Source: Companilactobacillus alimentarius DSM 20249 (GTDB lineage: Bacteria > Bacillota > Bacilli > Lactobacillales > Lactobacillaceae). From it: a stretch of DNA of 64,000 nucleotides. Position 1 is the stretch's first letter, and every line of letters begins with the position of its first letter. Below, piece by piece: positions 1-9,370 of this stretch. Below the pieces are notes generated by a model, which was given only the letters and a program-made list of their open reading frames with translations, did not search any database and was not told where the DNA came from. The position numbers and the translations under genes are program-made. Where the stretch lies: NCBI RefSeq assembly GCF_002849895.1, contig NZ_CP018867.1:1984001-2048000 (forward strand), written 5' to 3'.

Positions 1-792
1 ACTATGGAAATCTGTGAGATGAATCATAAAGTTTCACCCAAAGCACATGTGGGAACGACATTTTTAGTTCAAGATTTGTTATTGCCGGTTGAGAATATTG
101 ATAAACCAGACTACATTGTGAATATTAGTCGTGATCGTATCAATGTATTTGATATTGATAGTTTAAAAGAGATTAAACTTCATCAGATTCATCACAAATT
201 CTCAGATTACTATTCTGATTTTGACGCAGAATCAAATGTGAACTCAGGATCATATGGTGGTAAGAATATCGCCCAATATCATGGACACCGATCAAAACCG
301 GAAGAACAAGAACGGGACCAAGAGATTTATTATCGTTACTTAGATAAGGCCTTCAGTTCATATTATCGAGAGAATGGTGAGACATATCTTTTAACAGGTT
401 TACCAGAGGTGTTAGATGTCTACTTAAATTCTTATGGAAACAGTCCATATATCGGAGGAGTTATTCATAGTTCGATTTTGAATCTCTCACATCAGGAATT
501 AAACGAAAAGATTAATGAATATAAATATTTTGAAGACATTGCAATGATGGAAAAGACTAAACATGAGCTTCACAAAGCTTTGAATCAGGAAAAATTAATT
601 CAAGATTTGAATACGATCGGTTTTGCCTTAGATAATCATGATGTTCGTACATTAGTCTCGGTTAACGATGGAAAATCTTATTCGATTGATCATAATAAAA
701 TATTAGTTCAATCAATCTTGAATCAGACTAATTGCCAAGTGATTTATGACGAAGAGGAAAGTGCTCCTAGTATCAATGCAATCGTCTATTGA
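1..792 (+). CDS. Release-factor-like protein (baeRF family), N-terminally cut by the window edge
   Basis: The reading frame is open to the first base, so the true start probably lies outside; the ATG at position 4 need not be the start. The visible 262 residues have an acidic Tyr-rich middle and a core segment (TYLLTGLPEVLDVY, then LSHQELNEKI) that resembles bacterial relatives of archaeal/eukaryotic peptide-release factor eRF1 (baeRF), which are usually about 350-380 residues. Their role is poorly known; a ribosome-associated or stress function is presumed for the family. There is no signal peptide or membrane segment. It converges on the acetyltransferase downstream and shares a terminator with it. 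The family call rests on remembered motif similarity only. Confidence 0.5.
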   Translation, partial: TMEICEMNHKVSPKAHVGTTFLVQDLLLPVENIDKPDYIVNISRDRINVFDIDSLKEIKLHQIHHKFSDYYSDFDAESNVNSGSYGGKNIAQYHGHRSKPEEQERDQEIYYRYLDKAFSSYYRENGETYLLTGLPEVLDVYLNSYGNSPYIGGVIHSSILNLSHQELNEKINEYKYFEDIAMMEKTKHELHKALNQEKLIQDLNTIGFALDNHDVRTLVSVNDGKSYSIDHNKILVQSILNQTNCQVIYDEEESAPSINAIVY

Positions 793-805
793 AAAGACAA
801 AGTAA

Positions 806-855
806 AAGACTCAGCCTGACGACTATTGATAGTTGTCTGACTGAGCCTTTTTTGT
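806..855. terminator. Bidirectional rho-independent terminator
   Basis: An imperfect hairpin (outer arms CTCAG/CTGAG, then a long A/T-rich inner stem around a TG loop) is followed by a T run on the plus strand and by TCTTTT on the minus strand. It lies between two convergent genes and can serve both. Confidence 0.8.
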
Positions 856-861
856 ATAAAA

Positions 862-1437
862 TTAATCTTTTTTGACAGGTTCATTTTTTCTTAGGATACG
901 AGCAGGATTGCCGACAACAATAACGTTGTCAGGGAAAGAGTGGGTAACAACTGATCCAGCACCAACGATGACGTTGTTTCCGAGAGTTACTCCTGGTAAG
1001 ATGACAGCACTCCCACCGACCCAGACATCATTTCCAATCGTAATTGGAGCTGTTGTTTCAGCTTCTGTTCGGCGAACAGCTGGGTCCATGGGATGTTTTG
1101 GAGTATATAAACCTACTTTAGGTCCAAATTTAACATCGTTACCAATGGTGATCTTACCTTCGTCACAAAGCATTACATCGTGATTGGCGTAGAAGTGATT
1201 ACCAATTGATAAATTAACACCATAGCTGAAATAAATAGTTGGTTCAACAAAAAATCTGTCGCCAGCATGTTTCAGGAGGCTCTTAATTTTCTTGTTTCTC
1301 TCAGTGCTATCAGTAATTAGATTGTATTGCATCAATTTTGTTCTTACATCATTACGTAAGTCAGCTAGTGGTTTTGATTCTAGGTAAAGTTCTCCATTTA
1401 TCATCTGCTGATACGCAGGGTCTTGTTCAATTTCCAT
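862..1437 (-). CDS. Maltose/galactoside O-acetyltransferase-like hexapeptide acetyltransferase
   Basis: This 191-residue cytoplasmic enzyme transfers acetyl from acetyl-CoA to a sugar hydroxyl. The N-terminal Mac domain (about residues 5-60, YQQMINGELY) is followed by a left-handed beta-helix built of hexapeptide repeats (about 70-185), with the typical IGNDVWVGGSAVILPGVTLG stretch. The probable catalytic His is in the segment TPKHPMDP. Length and architecture match Maa/LacA. The start ATG has a GGAGAG-type site just upstream. It is monocistronic and convergent with the preceding gene. The natural substrate cannot be told from sequence. Confidence 0.88.
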   Translation of the reverse strand: MEIEQDPAYQQMINGELYLESKPLADLRNDVRTKLMQYNLITDSTERNKKIKSLLKHAGDRFFVEPTIYFSYGVNLSIGNHFYANHDVMLCDEGKITIGNDVKFGPKVGLYTPKHPMDPAVRRTEAETTAPITIGNDVWVGGSAVILPGVTLGNNVIVGAGSVVTHSFPDNVIVVGNPARILRKNEPVKKD

Positions 1438-1621
1438 CTTTCAAATCTCTCCTCATAAATCAAATGTATGTTAAGCATAGCATAATTGTCGGAAACACTG
1501 AAATAAGAGTGAAAATAGATATATGATTGTAAGTTTTTGAAAATTTCGAATCGAGTCCTTCGTTAAATAAATTTAAATGAGTTAGGATAGACTTGTAATA
1601 AAAAAATCGGAGGTAGATGGC

Positions 1622-2224
1622 ATGACAAATGTTCTAATAATAGGTGCAAGTGGCGTTATTGGTCAGAGGGTAACTAAAAAACTTTTGGAAAATACTGATG
1701 ATTCATTGACGTTAATGGCACGTAACACAAGTTCCGTATCTATTGATGAAAAGCGTGGACGGATTGTTCAAGGTGATGTGATTGATGATAAGCCGTTGAA
1801 CGCAGCAATGGAGGGCAATAGTATCGTTTTGGTAGCAGCTGATAGCAATTTAGCTTTTTCAGTTCAAAGGATTATTGATGCGATGAAGATAAAAAGTATT
1901 AACCGGTTGATCTTCATTACATCAATGGGCCTTTACAACGAAATTCCTGTAACTGACGGGGCTTCGGGCAATTTAACACAAAACGCTTTGTTGCAACCAT
2001 ATCGTGCAGCGGTTGAAATGATTGAGAATTCAGGTTTGAATTATACGATTTTGCGTCCAGTTCAATTCGATGAAGGTCGAGATGTTAGTTATGAGATTAG
2101 TTCAAAAGGAGAGACACCTAAGAATAAAGATGTTTCTTATGACAGTACCGTTGACTACATCGTTAAGTTGGTAAATGATGATATGTTGGATTCTAAAGAG
2201 AATCTAGCTATTTGCCGTAAGTAG
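1622..2224 (+). CDS. NAD(P)-binding NmrA/SDR-like protein
   Basis: A 200-residue atypical short-chain dehydrogenase fold. The N-terminus has a Rossmann motif GASGVIG (residues 8-14). Later segments IFITSMGLY and NYTILRPVQF match the NAD(P)H-binding (NmrA/YwnB-like) group, where they form the dinucleotide site. The usual SDR Tyr-x3-Lys pair is replaced by a PYRAAVEMIE segment, so a redox-sensing or isomerase-like role is as likely as a dehydrogenase. A GGAGG site lies 8 bases before the ATG, and a short terminator follows. Single gene, substrate unknown. Confidence 0.75.
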   Translation: MTNVLIIGASGVIGQRVTKKLLENTDDSLTLMARNTSSVSIDEKRGRIVQGDVIDDKPLNAAMEGNSIVLVAADSNLAFSVQRIIDAMKIKSINRLIFITSMGLYNEIPVTDGASGNLTQNALLQPYRAAVEMIENSGLNYTILRPVQFDEGRDVSYEISSKGETPKNKDVSYDSTVDYIVKLVNDDMLDSKENLAICRK

Positions 2225-2231
2225 TTTAATG

Positions 2232-2268
2232 AAATATCCTTAATTTCAAAAATTAGGGATATTTTATT
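2232..2268 (+). terminator. Rho-independent terminator
   Basis: The hairpin AATATCCTTAATT / AATTAGGGATATT is followed by TTTATTTTT, directly after the NmrA-like gene. Confidence 0.7.
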
Positions 2269-2327
2269 TTTATACTTGCATTAAAGTTGGCTTTAGGATG
2301 TAGAATAAAGCTAAAAGGGGTGTAATT

Positions 2328-2783
2328 ATGGCAAAACTAATAATTTATTTTTCACTTTCCAACAATACTAAGAAAGCCGCACAAAAGATTCAAGAATTAA
2401 CTGGATCTGATATAGTGAGACTGGAACCTGAAACAAAATATCCAGAGAATTATAGTGATTATGCAGCAGTTGCTCAAAAGGAATTTGACGAACAACTACA
2501 TCCACAAATTAAGACTGAGATCAAAGACTTTGATAAATACGAAACAATTTATCTAGGCTACCCAACTTGGAATGGATTGATTCCGATGATCTTTTCTACA
2601 TTAGCTGACAAATATGATTTTGCTAATAAGACCATCATTCCATTCACTACTAGTGGAAGTTCCAGTGTTGAAGTCTCCATGCCTTCAGTAAAGAAACTAT
2701 TTGCTAAGAGTACAGTAACTGATGGTTTCAGATATGACAATAATGATAAACAATTGAAGGAATTCATTGAAAAATTTAATTAA
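2328..2783 (+). CDS. Flavodoxin
   Basis: A 151-residue FMN-binding electron carrier. The phosphate-binding loop near the N-terminus is SLSNNTKKAA (residues 9-18), a variant of T/S-x-T-G-x-T. The segments YLGYPTWNGLIP (about 81-92) and FTTSGSSSVE (about 106-115) are the FMN isoalloxazine loops typical of LAB flavodoxin-like proteins. The site AAAAGGGGTG precedes the ATG. It stands alone, converging on oppA; the redox partner is not visible here. Confidence 0.85.
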   Translation: MAKLIIYFSLSNNTKKAAQKIQELTGSDIVRLEPETKYPENYSDYAAVAQKEFDEQLHPQIKTEIKDFDKYETIYLGYPTWNGLIPMIFSTLADKYDFANKTIIPFTTSGSSSVEVSMPSVKKLFAKSTVTDGFRYDNNDKQLKEFIEKFN

Positions 2784-2806
2784 GATTTTGTAATTTTAAA
2801 ACAATT

Positions 2807-2850
2807 AAAAAGCCTCTCAAAACTATTTAATAGTTTTGAGAGGCTTTTTG
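2807..2850. terminator. Bidirectional terminator between flavodoxin and oppA
   Basis: A near-perfect hairpin with arms AGCCTCTCAAAACTAT and its complement, flanked by an A run on the left and a T run on the right, so it works on both strands between convergent genes. Confidence 0.9.
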
Positions 2851-2925
2851 TCGGGATTCTTCAACCGCATAACTGATTATGTGTGTGTAATGTGGGAGAA
2901 CAGTTAATTGGTTGAGTTGCATTGA

Positions 2926-4746
2926 CTACTTCAATTTAGAGGAAGTCAATGTTAGATTGCTAAAGAACTCATTGTTAGCAGGGCTAAGATCAAAGCCTTT
3001 AACACGGTTGTTAACTGGTTGCCATGCGTAGTTGAATTGTTCACCTACAACACCAGCTTGTTCGTTCATATATTCTTGCCATTCTTTGAATGTCTTAGTA
3101 CGTGTCTTATCATTCCAAGCAGTTGAATCGTTCATCTTATTGATCAATTCAGTATTCTTCTTAGTTACGAAGTGACCCATATTGAATGGAGCAGTATCAC
3201 CATAAAGTTGTGATTGTGATGGTTCGGATGATAATGACCAAGCACCTAACCAGAAATCAATTGAATTTTGATTTGGTTTTTGTAATGTATCATAGAAACT
3301 ATTAGGCTCGATTGGTTTACCTGTAGCGTATTTAACATTTAAGCCAACTTTATGCCATTGTTGCAAGTAGTTTTGGTAAGTTGCTTCGGTTGTAGAACTA
3401 CTGCTCATAGCACCGAAGTGAATAACAAGTTTCTTACCATTTGGATCTGAACGCCATTTGCTACCATTACGTTTCTTGTATCCAGCTTCATTAAGTAACT
3501 TATTGGCTTTCTTGATATTTAGTGAGTAACCCTTTGCAGATTTATCATAGTATTTAGTAAATACTGGAGGAATTAGTGTGTTAGCACGCCATTTGATACC
3601 ATTACCAAACTTCTTAGAAACTTGATCAACATTAACTGCATACATCATAGCTTGACGTAATTTCTTATTAGCCATCTTCTTATTAGAATCGGCGACATTC
3701 TTGCCTGTCTTAGTGTCATAATGACCTAAATTAAAGGCAAAGTAGCTGTAACCAAGTGCAGCTTGACCAACATTTGTATAGCCCTTAAGGTTCTTCAAGT
3801 TCTTGTAGTTAGTACCACCAAGAGCACCTGCAGTTTCTGGAACAACAGTATCATATTTCTTAGATTGGATAGCTTTATCAATGTTATTCATGGAAACGAC
3901 GTTGATAGTAATGTGACCAATTTGAGCTTTCTTGCCGTAGTAGTATTTGTTTGGTGACCAACTTGTTGATTCACCTTCAACAACCTTATCCAACTTGTAA
4001 GGACCAGTGAAAATAGGATTCTTACGAACTTGTTCTGATGAGGCAAGCTTTGCAATAGGAACATCTTTAATATATTCATATGGCTCTACAGAACCCCAGA
4101 TATATGAATTTCCAGAGAACTTCATACTTGGTGACATTTGTTTAAAGTGAATAACGACTTTTTTACCATTGTTGCCATCAGGCATTTCGATACCAGAAAT
4201 AGTATCAGAAGTTCCCTTATGGTATGCAGCCATACCCTCGATATTTTCAAAATCGGAGGAGTATTGGCTACTAGTTGATTTTTTATTACCAAGAACTTCA
4301 TAAGCATACTCAACATCCTTAGCAATTACAGGAGAGCCATTAGACCATTTGGCATTGTTACGAATAGTGATAGTAGCAGTTTTAGCTTTACGATCTAGTT
4401 TTTGATTGGCAAGACCACCATCAATAATTTTGTAGTTTTTATCAACGTTGAATAGTGAACCTGAACCACCTGGAGCAAAGGCTTCAGAATCAGTAGCGTT
4501 AGAAGCTAGAATTGGATCAGTAATACCTTGGAATGGTGAATTACTTGACATTGCCAATTTTAATGTACCATTCTTGGTAGCCTTTTTATCAGTTGCAGCT
4601 TTGTTCTTATAAGCAGTAGGCAAATTAACGGCACCACTACTTGAATTTGAAGAAGAGCTCTTATTGCTAGAACAACCAGCAAGTGTGACAGCAGCTAAAA
4701 ATGTGACTGCTGCAGAAAGAATAACTTTATTCTTAGTTTTAACCAT
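2926..4746 (-). CDS. oppA: Oligopeptide ABC transporter substrate-binding lipoprotein OppA
   Basis: A 606-residue extracellular peptide receptor of the SBP_bac_5 family. The N-terminus carries a lipoprotein signal with lipobox LAGC (Cys25) and a Ser/Asn-rich linker. The family hallmark region (WSNGSPVIAKDVEYAYE, about residues 135-150) is clear. It captures extracellular peptides and delivers them to OppBC, supplying amino acids to an auxotrophic LAB. It is the last gene of the opp operon, 153 bp after oppC; that gap holds a small hairpin but no strong terminator, so higher or separate expression of oppA is possible. The binding site GGGGGAAA lies just before the ATG. Length is normal for the family. 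Confidence 0.93.
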   Translation of the reverse strand: MVKTKNKVILSAAVTFLAAVTLAGCSSNKSSSSNSSSGAVNLPTAYKNKAATDKKATKNGTLKLAMSSNSPFQGITDPILASNATDSEAFAPGGSGSLFNVDKNYKIIDGGLANQKLDRKAKTATITIRNNAKWSNGSPVIAKDVEYAYEVLGNKKSTSSQYSSDFENIEGMAAYHKGTSDTISGIEMPDGNNGKKVVIHFKQMSPSMKFSGNSYIWGSVEPYEYIKDVPIAKLASSEQVRKNPIFTGPYKLDKVVEGESTSWSPNKYYYGKKAQIGHITINVVSMNNIDKAIQSKKYDTVVPETAGALGGTNYKNLKNLKGYTNVGQAALGYSYFAFNLGHYDTKTGKNVADSNKKMANKKLRQAMMYAVNVDQVSKKFGNGIKWRANTLIPPVFTKYYDKSAKGYSLNIKKANKLLNEAGYKKRNGSKWRSDPNGKKLVIHFGAMSSSSTTEATYQNYLQQWHKVGLNVKYATGKPIEPNSFYDTLQKPNQNSIDFWLGAWSLSSEPSQSQLYGDTAPFNMGHFVTKKNTELINKMNDSTAWNDKTRTKTFKEWQEYMNEQAGVVGEQFNYAWQPVNNRVKGFDLSPANNEFFSNLTLTSSKLK

Positions 4747-4899
4747 ATGTATTTCCCCCTTGAAAATAAACCCTATGTTGTTTTCCGATATATCATCGGT
4801 AAGTGTAATGAAAGAATGACAAAGTGCTTAATATTTGGTAGGCACCATCCCCTTAAATTTCGTAATTTAATTGGTAAATATAATTTCTAAAATAATCAG

Positions 4900-5850
4900 T
4901 TAAGCTTCGGAACCTTGACGTTGAGAAGCATCGGCAGAACGACGAATTACTTGACCAATATAACTGATTGATAGACAGAGAATGATAATCAATAGAGCTG
5001 CTGGTAACCATGTCCACCAGTACTGTGTAATGTTATTAGGATCATTAGCATTAGCAATCAAAGTACCAAGCGAAGGTGTCTGAATAGGAAGACCAAATCC
5101 CAAGTAGGAAAGTCCAGTTTCAACACCAATGTTTTCAGCAAATGATAAGGTTGTATCAACGATAATCAATGATGAAATATTAGGCATGATTTCTTTGAAA
5201 ATAATTTTAAAACTGCCTGTACCAGAGGTCTTTGAAGCAGCGACATAATCTTTTTCAGATTCGGAAAGGGTCCGAGATCGAATCAAACGTGAAGTACCTT
5301 CCCAATAAAAGATTGAAAAAATCAATGTCAAAGTAACGGCGTTATAACTTCTGATAATAGTAACCAAAACAATGATCATCATAGTCATTGGCAACATCAT
5401 CATAAAGTCGTAAACACGTTGCATACCCCAATCAATATATCCGTTGAAGTAACCAGAAATTAATCCCCAGCAGATACCAAAAATTGAAGAAATAATTGTT
5501 AAGCCAATGGCAATCCCAATTGAGTTTCTAGCTCCAACAATTAATTGCTGAGCAATAGAGCGTCCACCAGAATCAGCTCCTAATAGGAAACCACTGGTAC
5601 CAGGACTAGCGTTGTAATTCATAATATCTGTTTGCATTATTTTTGAAGTGTTAATAAATAATGAAGCAATCATAACGAATAAGATGAATGCAACGACAAT
5701 AAATAGAGCAATCATAGCTGGCTTATCAGCTTTGAATTCATTCCAAACAATCTTTGCTGATGAAGGAGTAGCTTCTTGGTTTGCCTCTTTATTCAGACGT
5801 TCAAGGTCAGCCGCTGAAATGTTTGAATGTTTGTTTAAATTTTCTTCCAT
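4900..5850 (-). CDS. oppC: Oligopeptide ABC transporter permease OppC
   Basis: A 316-residue inner-membrane permease that forms the translocation pore with OppB. A cytoplasmic N-terminus of about 45 residues precedes TM1 (MIALFIVVAFILFVMIA); the BPD_transp_1 domain has about five further TM helices. The EAA coupling loop is recognisable as AASKTSGTGSFKIIFKEIMP (about 205-224). The start has a GGGGGCC-type site upstream, and 15 bp separate it from oppB. Gene order and length are as usual for dipeptide/oligopeptide importers. Confidence 0.93.
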   Translation of the reverse strand: MEENLNKHSNISAADLERLNKEANQEATPSSAKIVWNEFKADKPAMIALFIVVAFILFVMIASLFINTSKIMQTDIMNYNASPGTSGFLLGADSGGRSIAQQLIVGARNSIGIAIGLTIISSIFGICWGLISGYFNGYIDWGMQRVYDFMMMLPMTMMIIVLVTIIRSYNAVTLTLIFSIFYWEGTSRLIRSRTLSESEKDYVAASKTSGTGSFKIIFKEIMPNISSLIIVDTTLSFAENIGVETGLSYLGFGLPIQTPSLGTLIANANDPNNITQYWWTWLPAALLIIILCLSISYIGQVIRRSADASQRQGSEA

Positions 5851-5865
5851 GATCTAACGGCCCCC

Positions 5866-6825
5866 TTATTCAATTCTGATTCTAGGATCGACAATACTTA
5901 AGATAATATCTGAAAGTAATGTTCCTAGTAGATTTAAAATTCCGTAGATTAGAACTAAAGCAGTGATTACAGTGTAGTCACGGTAACTAATAGAATTGAT
6001 GAATAGTAATCCCATACCTGGATAGGAGAAAACTGTTTCGGTAAATAGGGAACCATTTAACAATCCAGTGATTGAGTAACCAGCAAATGCGGCAATTGGT
6101 AATAATGAATTTCTAAAAATATGATGTTTATAAATATCCTTTTCAGGAACACCTTTTGAACGAGCTGTTCTAACATAATCAGAACGTTTGGCATCGATGA
6201 CCTCTGAACGTAGATATTGAACGATATTGACAGTTCCAAATAAAGCACCCAGAACACCCGGTAAAAGGATATGGTATAAACGGGATCCTATAGAACCAAT
6301 ACCTGGATTAGCGGTTGAAGAAATGGAACCAGTTGTAGGGAACCAACCTAATACATAACCAAAAATCCAAATACCGATAACTAAGATAACGAAGAAAGGA
6401 ATACAGTAAGTGACGTATGTGTAAACTCTGATAACACTGTCAGGTAATTTTCCTTCATGTTTAGCAGCGTACATGCCCATTGGTAAAGCAAAACAATAAG
6501 TAAGAATAGTTGTAAATAATGCTAACCAGAGGGTATTAACAGCACGACTACCAATTAAACGGGTAACTGGTTCTTGATATTGGTAACTGTTACCTAGATT
6601 ACCTTGGAATAAATGGACAACCCAGTTCCAATATTGTTGATACCAAGGATCATACAAGCCGTTCATTTCCATCAAATGATGAAGTTGAGCAGGATCAGCT
6701 TTAGGATTAATGGAACCAGTAAATGGATCACCGGGCATGGCTTTGGCTAGTAAGAAAACCAAAAGACTTAGAATAATGACTTCAGGAACCATAATTAAGA
6801 TACGACGGAGAATTGTTTTCCACAT
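5866..6825 (-). CDS. oppB: Oligopeptide ABC transporter permease OppB
   Basis: A 319-residue integral membrane permease, partner of OppC. TM1 is near the N-terminus (IILSLLVFLLAKAMPGDPF, residues 18-36), and the conserved MPGDPF motif that follows it is typical of OppB/DppB. The EAA loop is TARSKGVPEKDIYKHHIFRN (about 220-240). The start codon overlaps the oppF stop by one base, which suggests translational coupling. Confidence 0.93.
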   Translation of the reverse strand: MWKTILRRILIMVPEVIILSLLVFLLAKAMPGDPFTGSINPKADPAQLHHLMEMNGLYDPWYQQYWNWVVHLFQGNLGNSYQYQEPVTRLIGSRAVNTLWLALFTTILTYCFALPMGMYAAKHEGKLPDSVIRVYTYVTYCIPFFVILVIGIWIFGYVLGWFPTTGSISSTANPGIGSIGSRLYHILLPGVLGALFGTVNIVQYLRSEVIDAKRSDYVRTARSKGVPEKDIYKHHIFRNSLLPIAAFAGYSITGLLNGSLFTETVFSYPGMGLLFINSISYRDYTVITALVLIYGILNLLGTLLSDIILSIVDPRIRIE

Positions 6826-7799
6826 TATGCCTTCACCTCTCCTTCTTGTTTGATGATCTGTTTAGCAACATCTTCTGGTAAAGCGACTGAATGTGTGGGA
6901 CTGATTGGTACTAATGGGAAAGCCTGACCATCTTTGTCGTAATACTTGTCTTGTTGTTCACGATAAATTTCTTCAACGGCTAGTCGATCAGCTCGATGTT
7001 GTTTTCTATCGTTAACATTTGTTTCAGGAATTGCGGCTAATAAACGTTTGGTATAAATATGAATGGGATGATTATAAATATCTTCCCGTGTTCCAATTTC
7101 AACTAAACGGCCACGGTTCATGATGGCGATGTTGTTACACATATGTCTGACGACACCTAAATCATGAGAGATAAATAGGTAGGAAATGCCGAATTCACGT
7201 TGAATTTTTTTCATGAAGTTTAAAACTTGAGCTTGAACTGATAGATCCAAAGCAGAAACGGGTTCGTCAGCAATAATCAATTTAGGATTAGTGGCAACGG
7301 CTCTAGCAACTCCGATACGTTGTCTTTGACCACCGGAAAATTGATGGGGATACTTGTACAAAGCGTCGGCATCCAAACCAACAATGTCTAGTAATTGTAA
7401 AACTCGAAGCTTTTCTTCACTCTTACTTAAATTTTCAAAATTTCTTAGTGGTTCTGCAATGATATCTTCAATTCTTTTCCGAGGATTCAAACTTGATAAT
7501 GAATCTTGAAAAATCATTTGAACATCGTGATTGTAATCGAGTTCTTTGCGATTCTTTTTCTTGGTAATATCTTTACCTTGATACATAATAGAACCACTGG
7601 TGACCTTTTCTAATCCAACAACGGATTTGCCGGTAGTTGATTTACCTGAACCAGATTCACCAACTAATCCATAAGTTTCACCAGCCTCAATATTGAAACT
7701 AATTCCATCGACTGCTTTAACAGAATCGGTGATACGGTTCCAAAATCCAGTACGAATAGGGTAGTGAACTTTTAAATTTTTAATTTCAATTAAACTCAT
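6825..7799 (-). CDS. oppF: Oligopeptide ABC transporter ATPase OppF
   Basis: A 324-residue ATPase subunit. Walker A GESGSGKST is at residues 47-55, the signature FSGGQ at about 154-158, Walker B LIIADEP at about 174-180, and the H-loop in SHDLGVV. The C-terminal oligopeptide/dipeptide transporter extension (about 230-324) is present. It pairs with OppD to drive peptide uptake. Its start overlaps the end of oppD by 4 bases, consistent with coupled translation. Confidence 0.94.
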   Translation of the reverse strand: MSLIEIKNLKVHYPIRTGFWNRITDSVKAVDGISFNIEAGETYGLVGESGSGKSTTGKSVVGLEKVTSGSIMYQGKDITKKKNRKELDYNHDVQMIFQDSLSSLNPRKRIEDIIAEPLRNFENLSKSEEKLRVLQLLDIVGLDADALYKYPHQFSGGQRQRIGVARAVATNPKLIIADEPVSALDLSVQAQVLNFMKKIQREFGISYLFISHDLGVVRHMCNNIAIMNRGRLVEIGTREDIYNHPIHIYTKRLLAAIPETNVNDRKQHRADRLAVEEIYREQQDKYYDKDGQAFPLVPISPTHSVALPEDVAKQIIKQEGEVKA

Positions 7800-8809
7800 A
7801 CTTTCACACTCCCCATTTTGTCTGGAAATTCAAAATCCTTGTAACAAGTACAACGAACATCGTGTCCCGGCTCTACTTCGTGCATTTCAGGATTAGCTTC
7901 GTGTACGGAAGAATCAACCCAAGGAATTCTAGGTGCAAATCTGTCACCAGTTTGTGGCATCTTTTGTAATGAAGGAACATTTCCTTGAATGACGTATAAA
8001 TCGTCATTTTGATTATCACGTTGAGGCATTGATCTTAATAGTGAACGTGTATAGGGATGTTTAGGCGTGTTGAAAATCTGTTCAGCACTGCCTTCTTCAA
8101 CGATTTGACCAGCATACATAACAGCAACTCGGTCAGCTGTTTCAGCAACAACCCCTAAATCGTGGGTGATCAAAATGATACCGGCATGATTTTCTTTTTG
8201 GATTTTTCTTAAAACATCCAAGATTTGAGCTTGAATTGTAACATCAAGAGCTGTAGTTGGTTCATCAGCAATAATCAAGTCTGGTTTGCAGGCAATCGCA
8301 ATTGCGATGATGACACGTTGTCTCATACCACCTGATAATTCATGTGGAAATTGATGAGCAGTTCTTTTAGGATTTTCAATTCCTACTTCGTTAAGCAACT
8401 CAATGACGCGATCATGTTTTTGCTTTGCAGTGAAATTAGTATGATAAGTCATTACTTCACTGATTTGGTCTTCAATCCGTTTCAATGGATTCAATGCAGA
8501 TAATGGATCTTGGAAAATCATTCCGATTTTGGCGCCTCGGAATTTGTTATATCCGGCTTCATTAAGTTTTAATAGGTTAGTACCCTCAAAATCAATTTCA
8601 CCTGAGATTTTTGTCTCCGATGGATCGTGCAATCCCATAATGGTCGTGGCTAAAGTACTTTTACCACATCCTGACTCGCCGACAATGGCAAGAATCTCAT
8701 CATGATGAACTTTGAGATTAATGTGAGAAATCGCATCGTAATATTTTCCGTTAATTTTAAAAGCGGTATTAACATCTTTAATATCTAGAAAGTCTGATGT
8801 AGATTCCAA
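7796..8809 (-). CDS. oppD: Oligopeptide ABC transporter ATPase OppD, TTG start
   Basis: A 337-residue ATPase, first gene of the opp operon. Walker A GESGCGKS is at residues 44-51, the signature LSGGM at 158-162 and Walker B LIIADEP at 178-184. The C-terminal peptide-transporter domain ends with a Cys-containing tail (CTCYKDF). The start is a TTG preceded at good spacing by GGAGGGG; no in-frame ATG offers an equally good site. It sits about 100 nt downstream of a well-formed promoter, so it should lead a single five-gene transcript. Confidence 0.93.
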   Translation of the reverse strand: MESTSDFLDIKDVNTAFKINGKYYDAISHINLKVHHDEILAIVGESGCGKSTLATTIMGLHDPSETKISGEIDFEGTNLLKLNEAGYNKFRGAKIGMIFQDPLSALNPLKRIEDQISEVMTYHTNFTAKQKHDRVIELLNEVGIENPKRTAHQFPHELSGGMRQRVIIAIAIACKPDLIIADEPTTALDVTIQAQILDVLRKIQKENHAGIILITHDLGVVAETADRVAVMYAGQIVEEGSAEQIFNTPKHPYTRSLLRSMPQRDNQNDDLYVIQGNVPSLQKMPQTGDRFAPRIPWVDSSVHEANPEMHEVEPGHDVRCTCYKDFEFPDKMGSVKV

Positions 8810-8910
8810 ATGATCCCCTCCCGATTCTAATAATTCTCTTATTTAAACCCTAAGACGCATTGCGACAGGTGCACCAATGCTGCAAAGAACTTTTTTAATA
8901 ATTGAGTACG

Positions 8911-8939
8911 ATTATAGTTAATAAAATTCTAATTTACAA
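8911..8939 (-). promoter_or_regulatory. Promoter of the opp operon
   Basis: On the minus strand TTGTAA is followed after exactly 17 bases by TATAAT. The roughly 95-nt leader to oppD contains a small hairpin with arms GCATTG/CAATGC (8854-8877). I see no clear CodY box, although peptide uptake is often CodY-controlled in Firmicutes. Confidence 0.75.
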
Positions 8940-9107
8940 CCCTATTTATTAAAAAAATATTAAAAAACTTTATAAAACGTTCAGAGAGCCCATTTAAATA
9001 ATGTCTTAGATTTATGACAAAACTATACAGCCAAATTAGAAAGATTAGAAAAAAGTTAACTTGAAATTGACGATATGTATATTTATGAAAATAAAACTGA
9101 TTGTTAT

Positions 9108-9199
9108 TATAATAGGGCTTGAAGTTATTAACTTCAGCTCTGAGATTAACGTTATAACGTTGGAAAAATGCTGATCATTCATTTTTAGAGTCTTTTTTT
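9108..9199 (+). ncRNA. Candidate small RNA in the 560-bp gap upstream of oppD
   Basis: The gap 8810-9370 holds no convincing ORF. An extended -10 (TATAAT at 9108-9113) is followed at the likely start by two hairpin-capable palindromes, TGAAGTTATTAACTTCA (9120-9136) and AACGTTATAACGTT (9148-9161). About 25 nt later comes TTTTAGAGTC plus a T run (9193-9199), whose AGAG can pair with CTCT at about 9138-9141. This promoter, stems and U-tract layout suggests an RNA of about 80 nt. The -35 is poor, and the palindromes could instead be protein operators. Confidence 0.28.
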
Positions 9200-9236
9200 A
9201 AATTAGATTAGTATTTGATTTATTTAGCCTAATAAA

Positions 9237-9262
9237 AAATGGCATCTAATTAGATGCCATTT
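9237..9262 (-). terminator. Perfect 26-bp palindrome, terminator-like on the minus strand
   Basis: The two 13-base arms (AAATGGCATCTAA and its complement) are exactly symmetric. On the minus strand the arm is followed by TTTTTTATTAGG, as in a terminator; on the plus strand the T run is only three bases. No annotated minus-strand gene lies just upstream, so what it terminates is unclear. It may shield opp from antisense transcription. Confidence 0.5.
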
Positions 9263-9370
9263 GTGGAAATGCTTTTATGAAAATGTAACTGTATGTGACA
9301 AAACAGGTTAATCAGAATACTTTATAAAAAAATGGTGCTAAGATGATTCCGTAAAAGAAAGGTGATTAAA

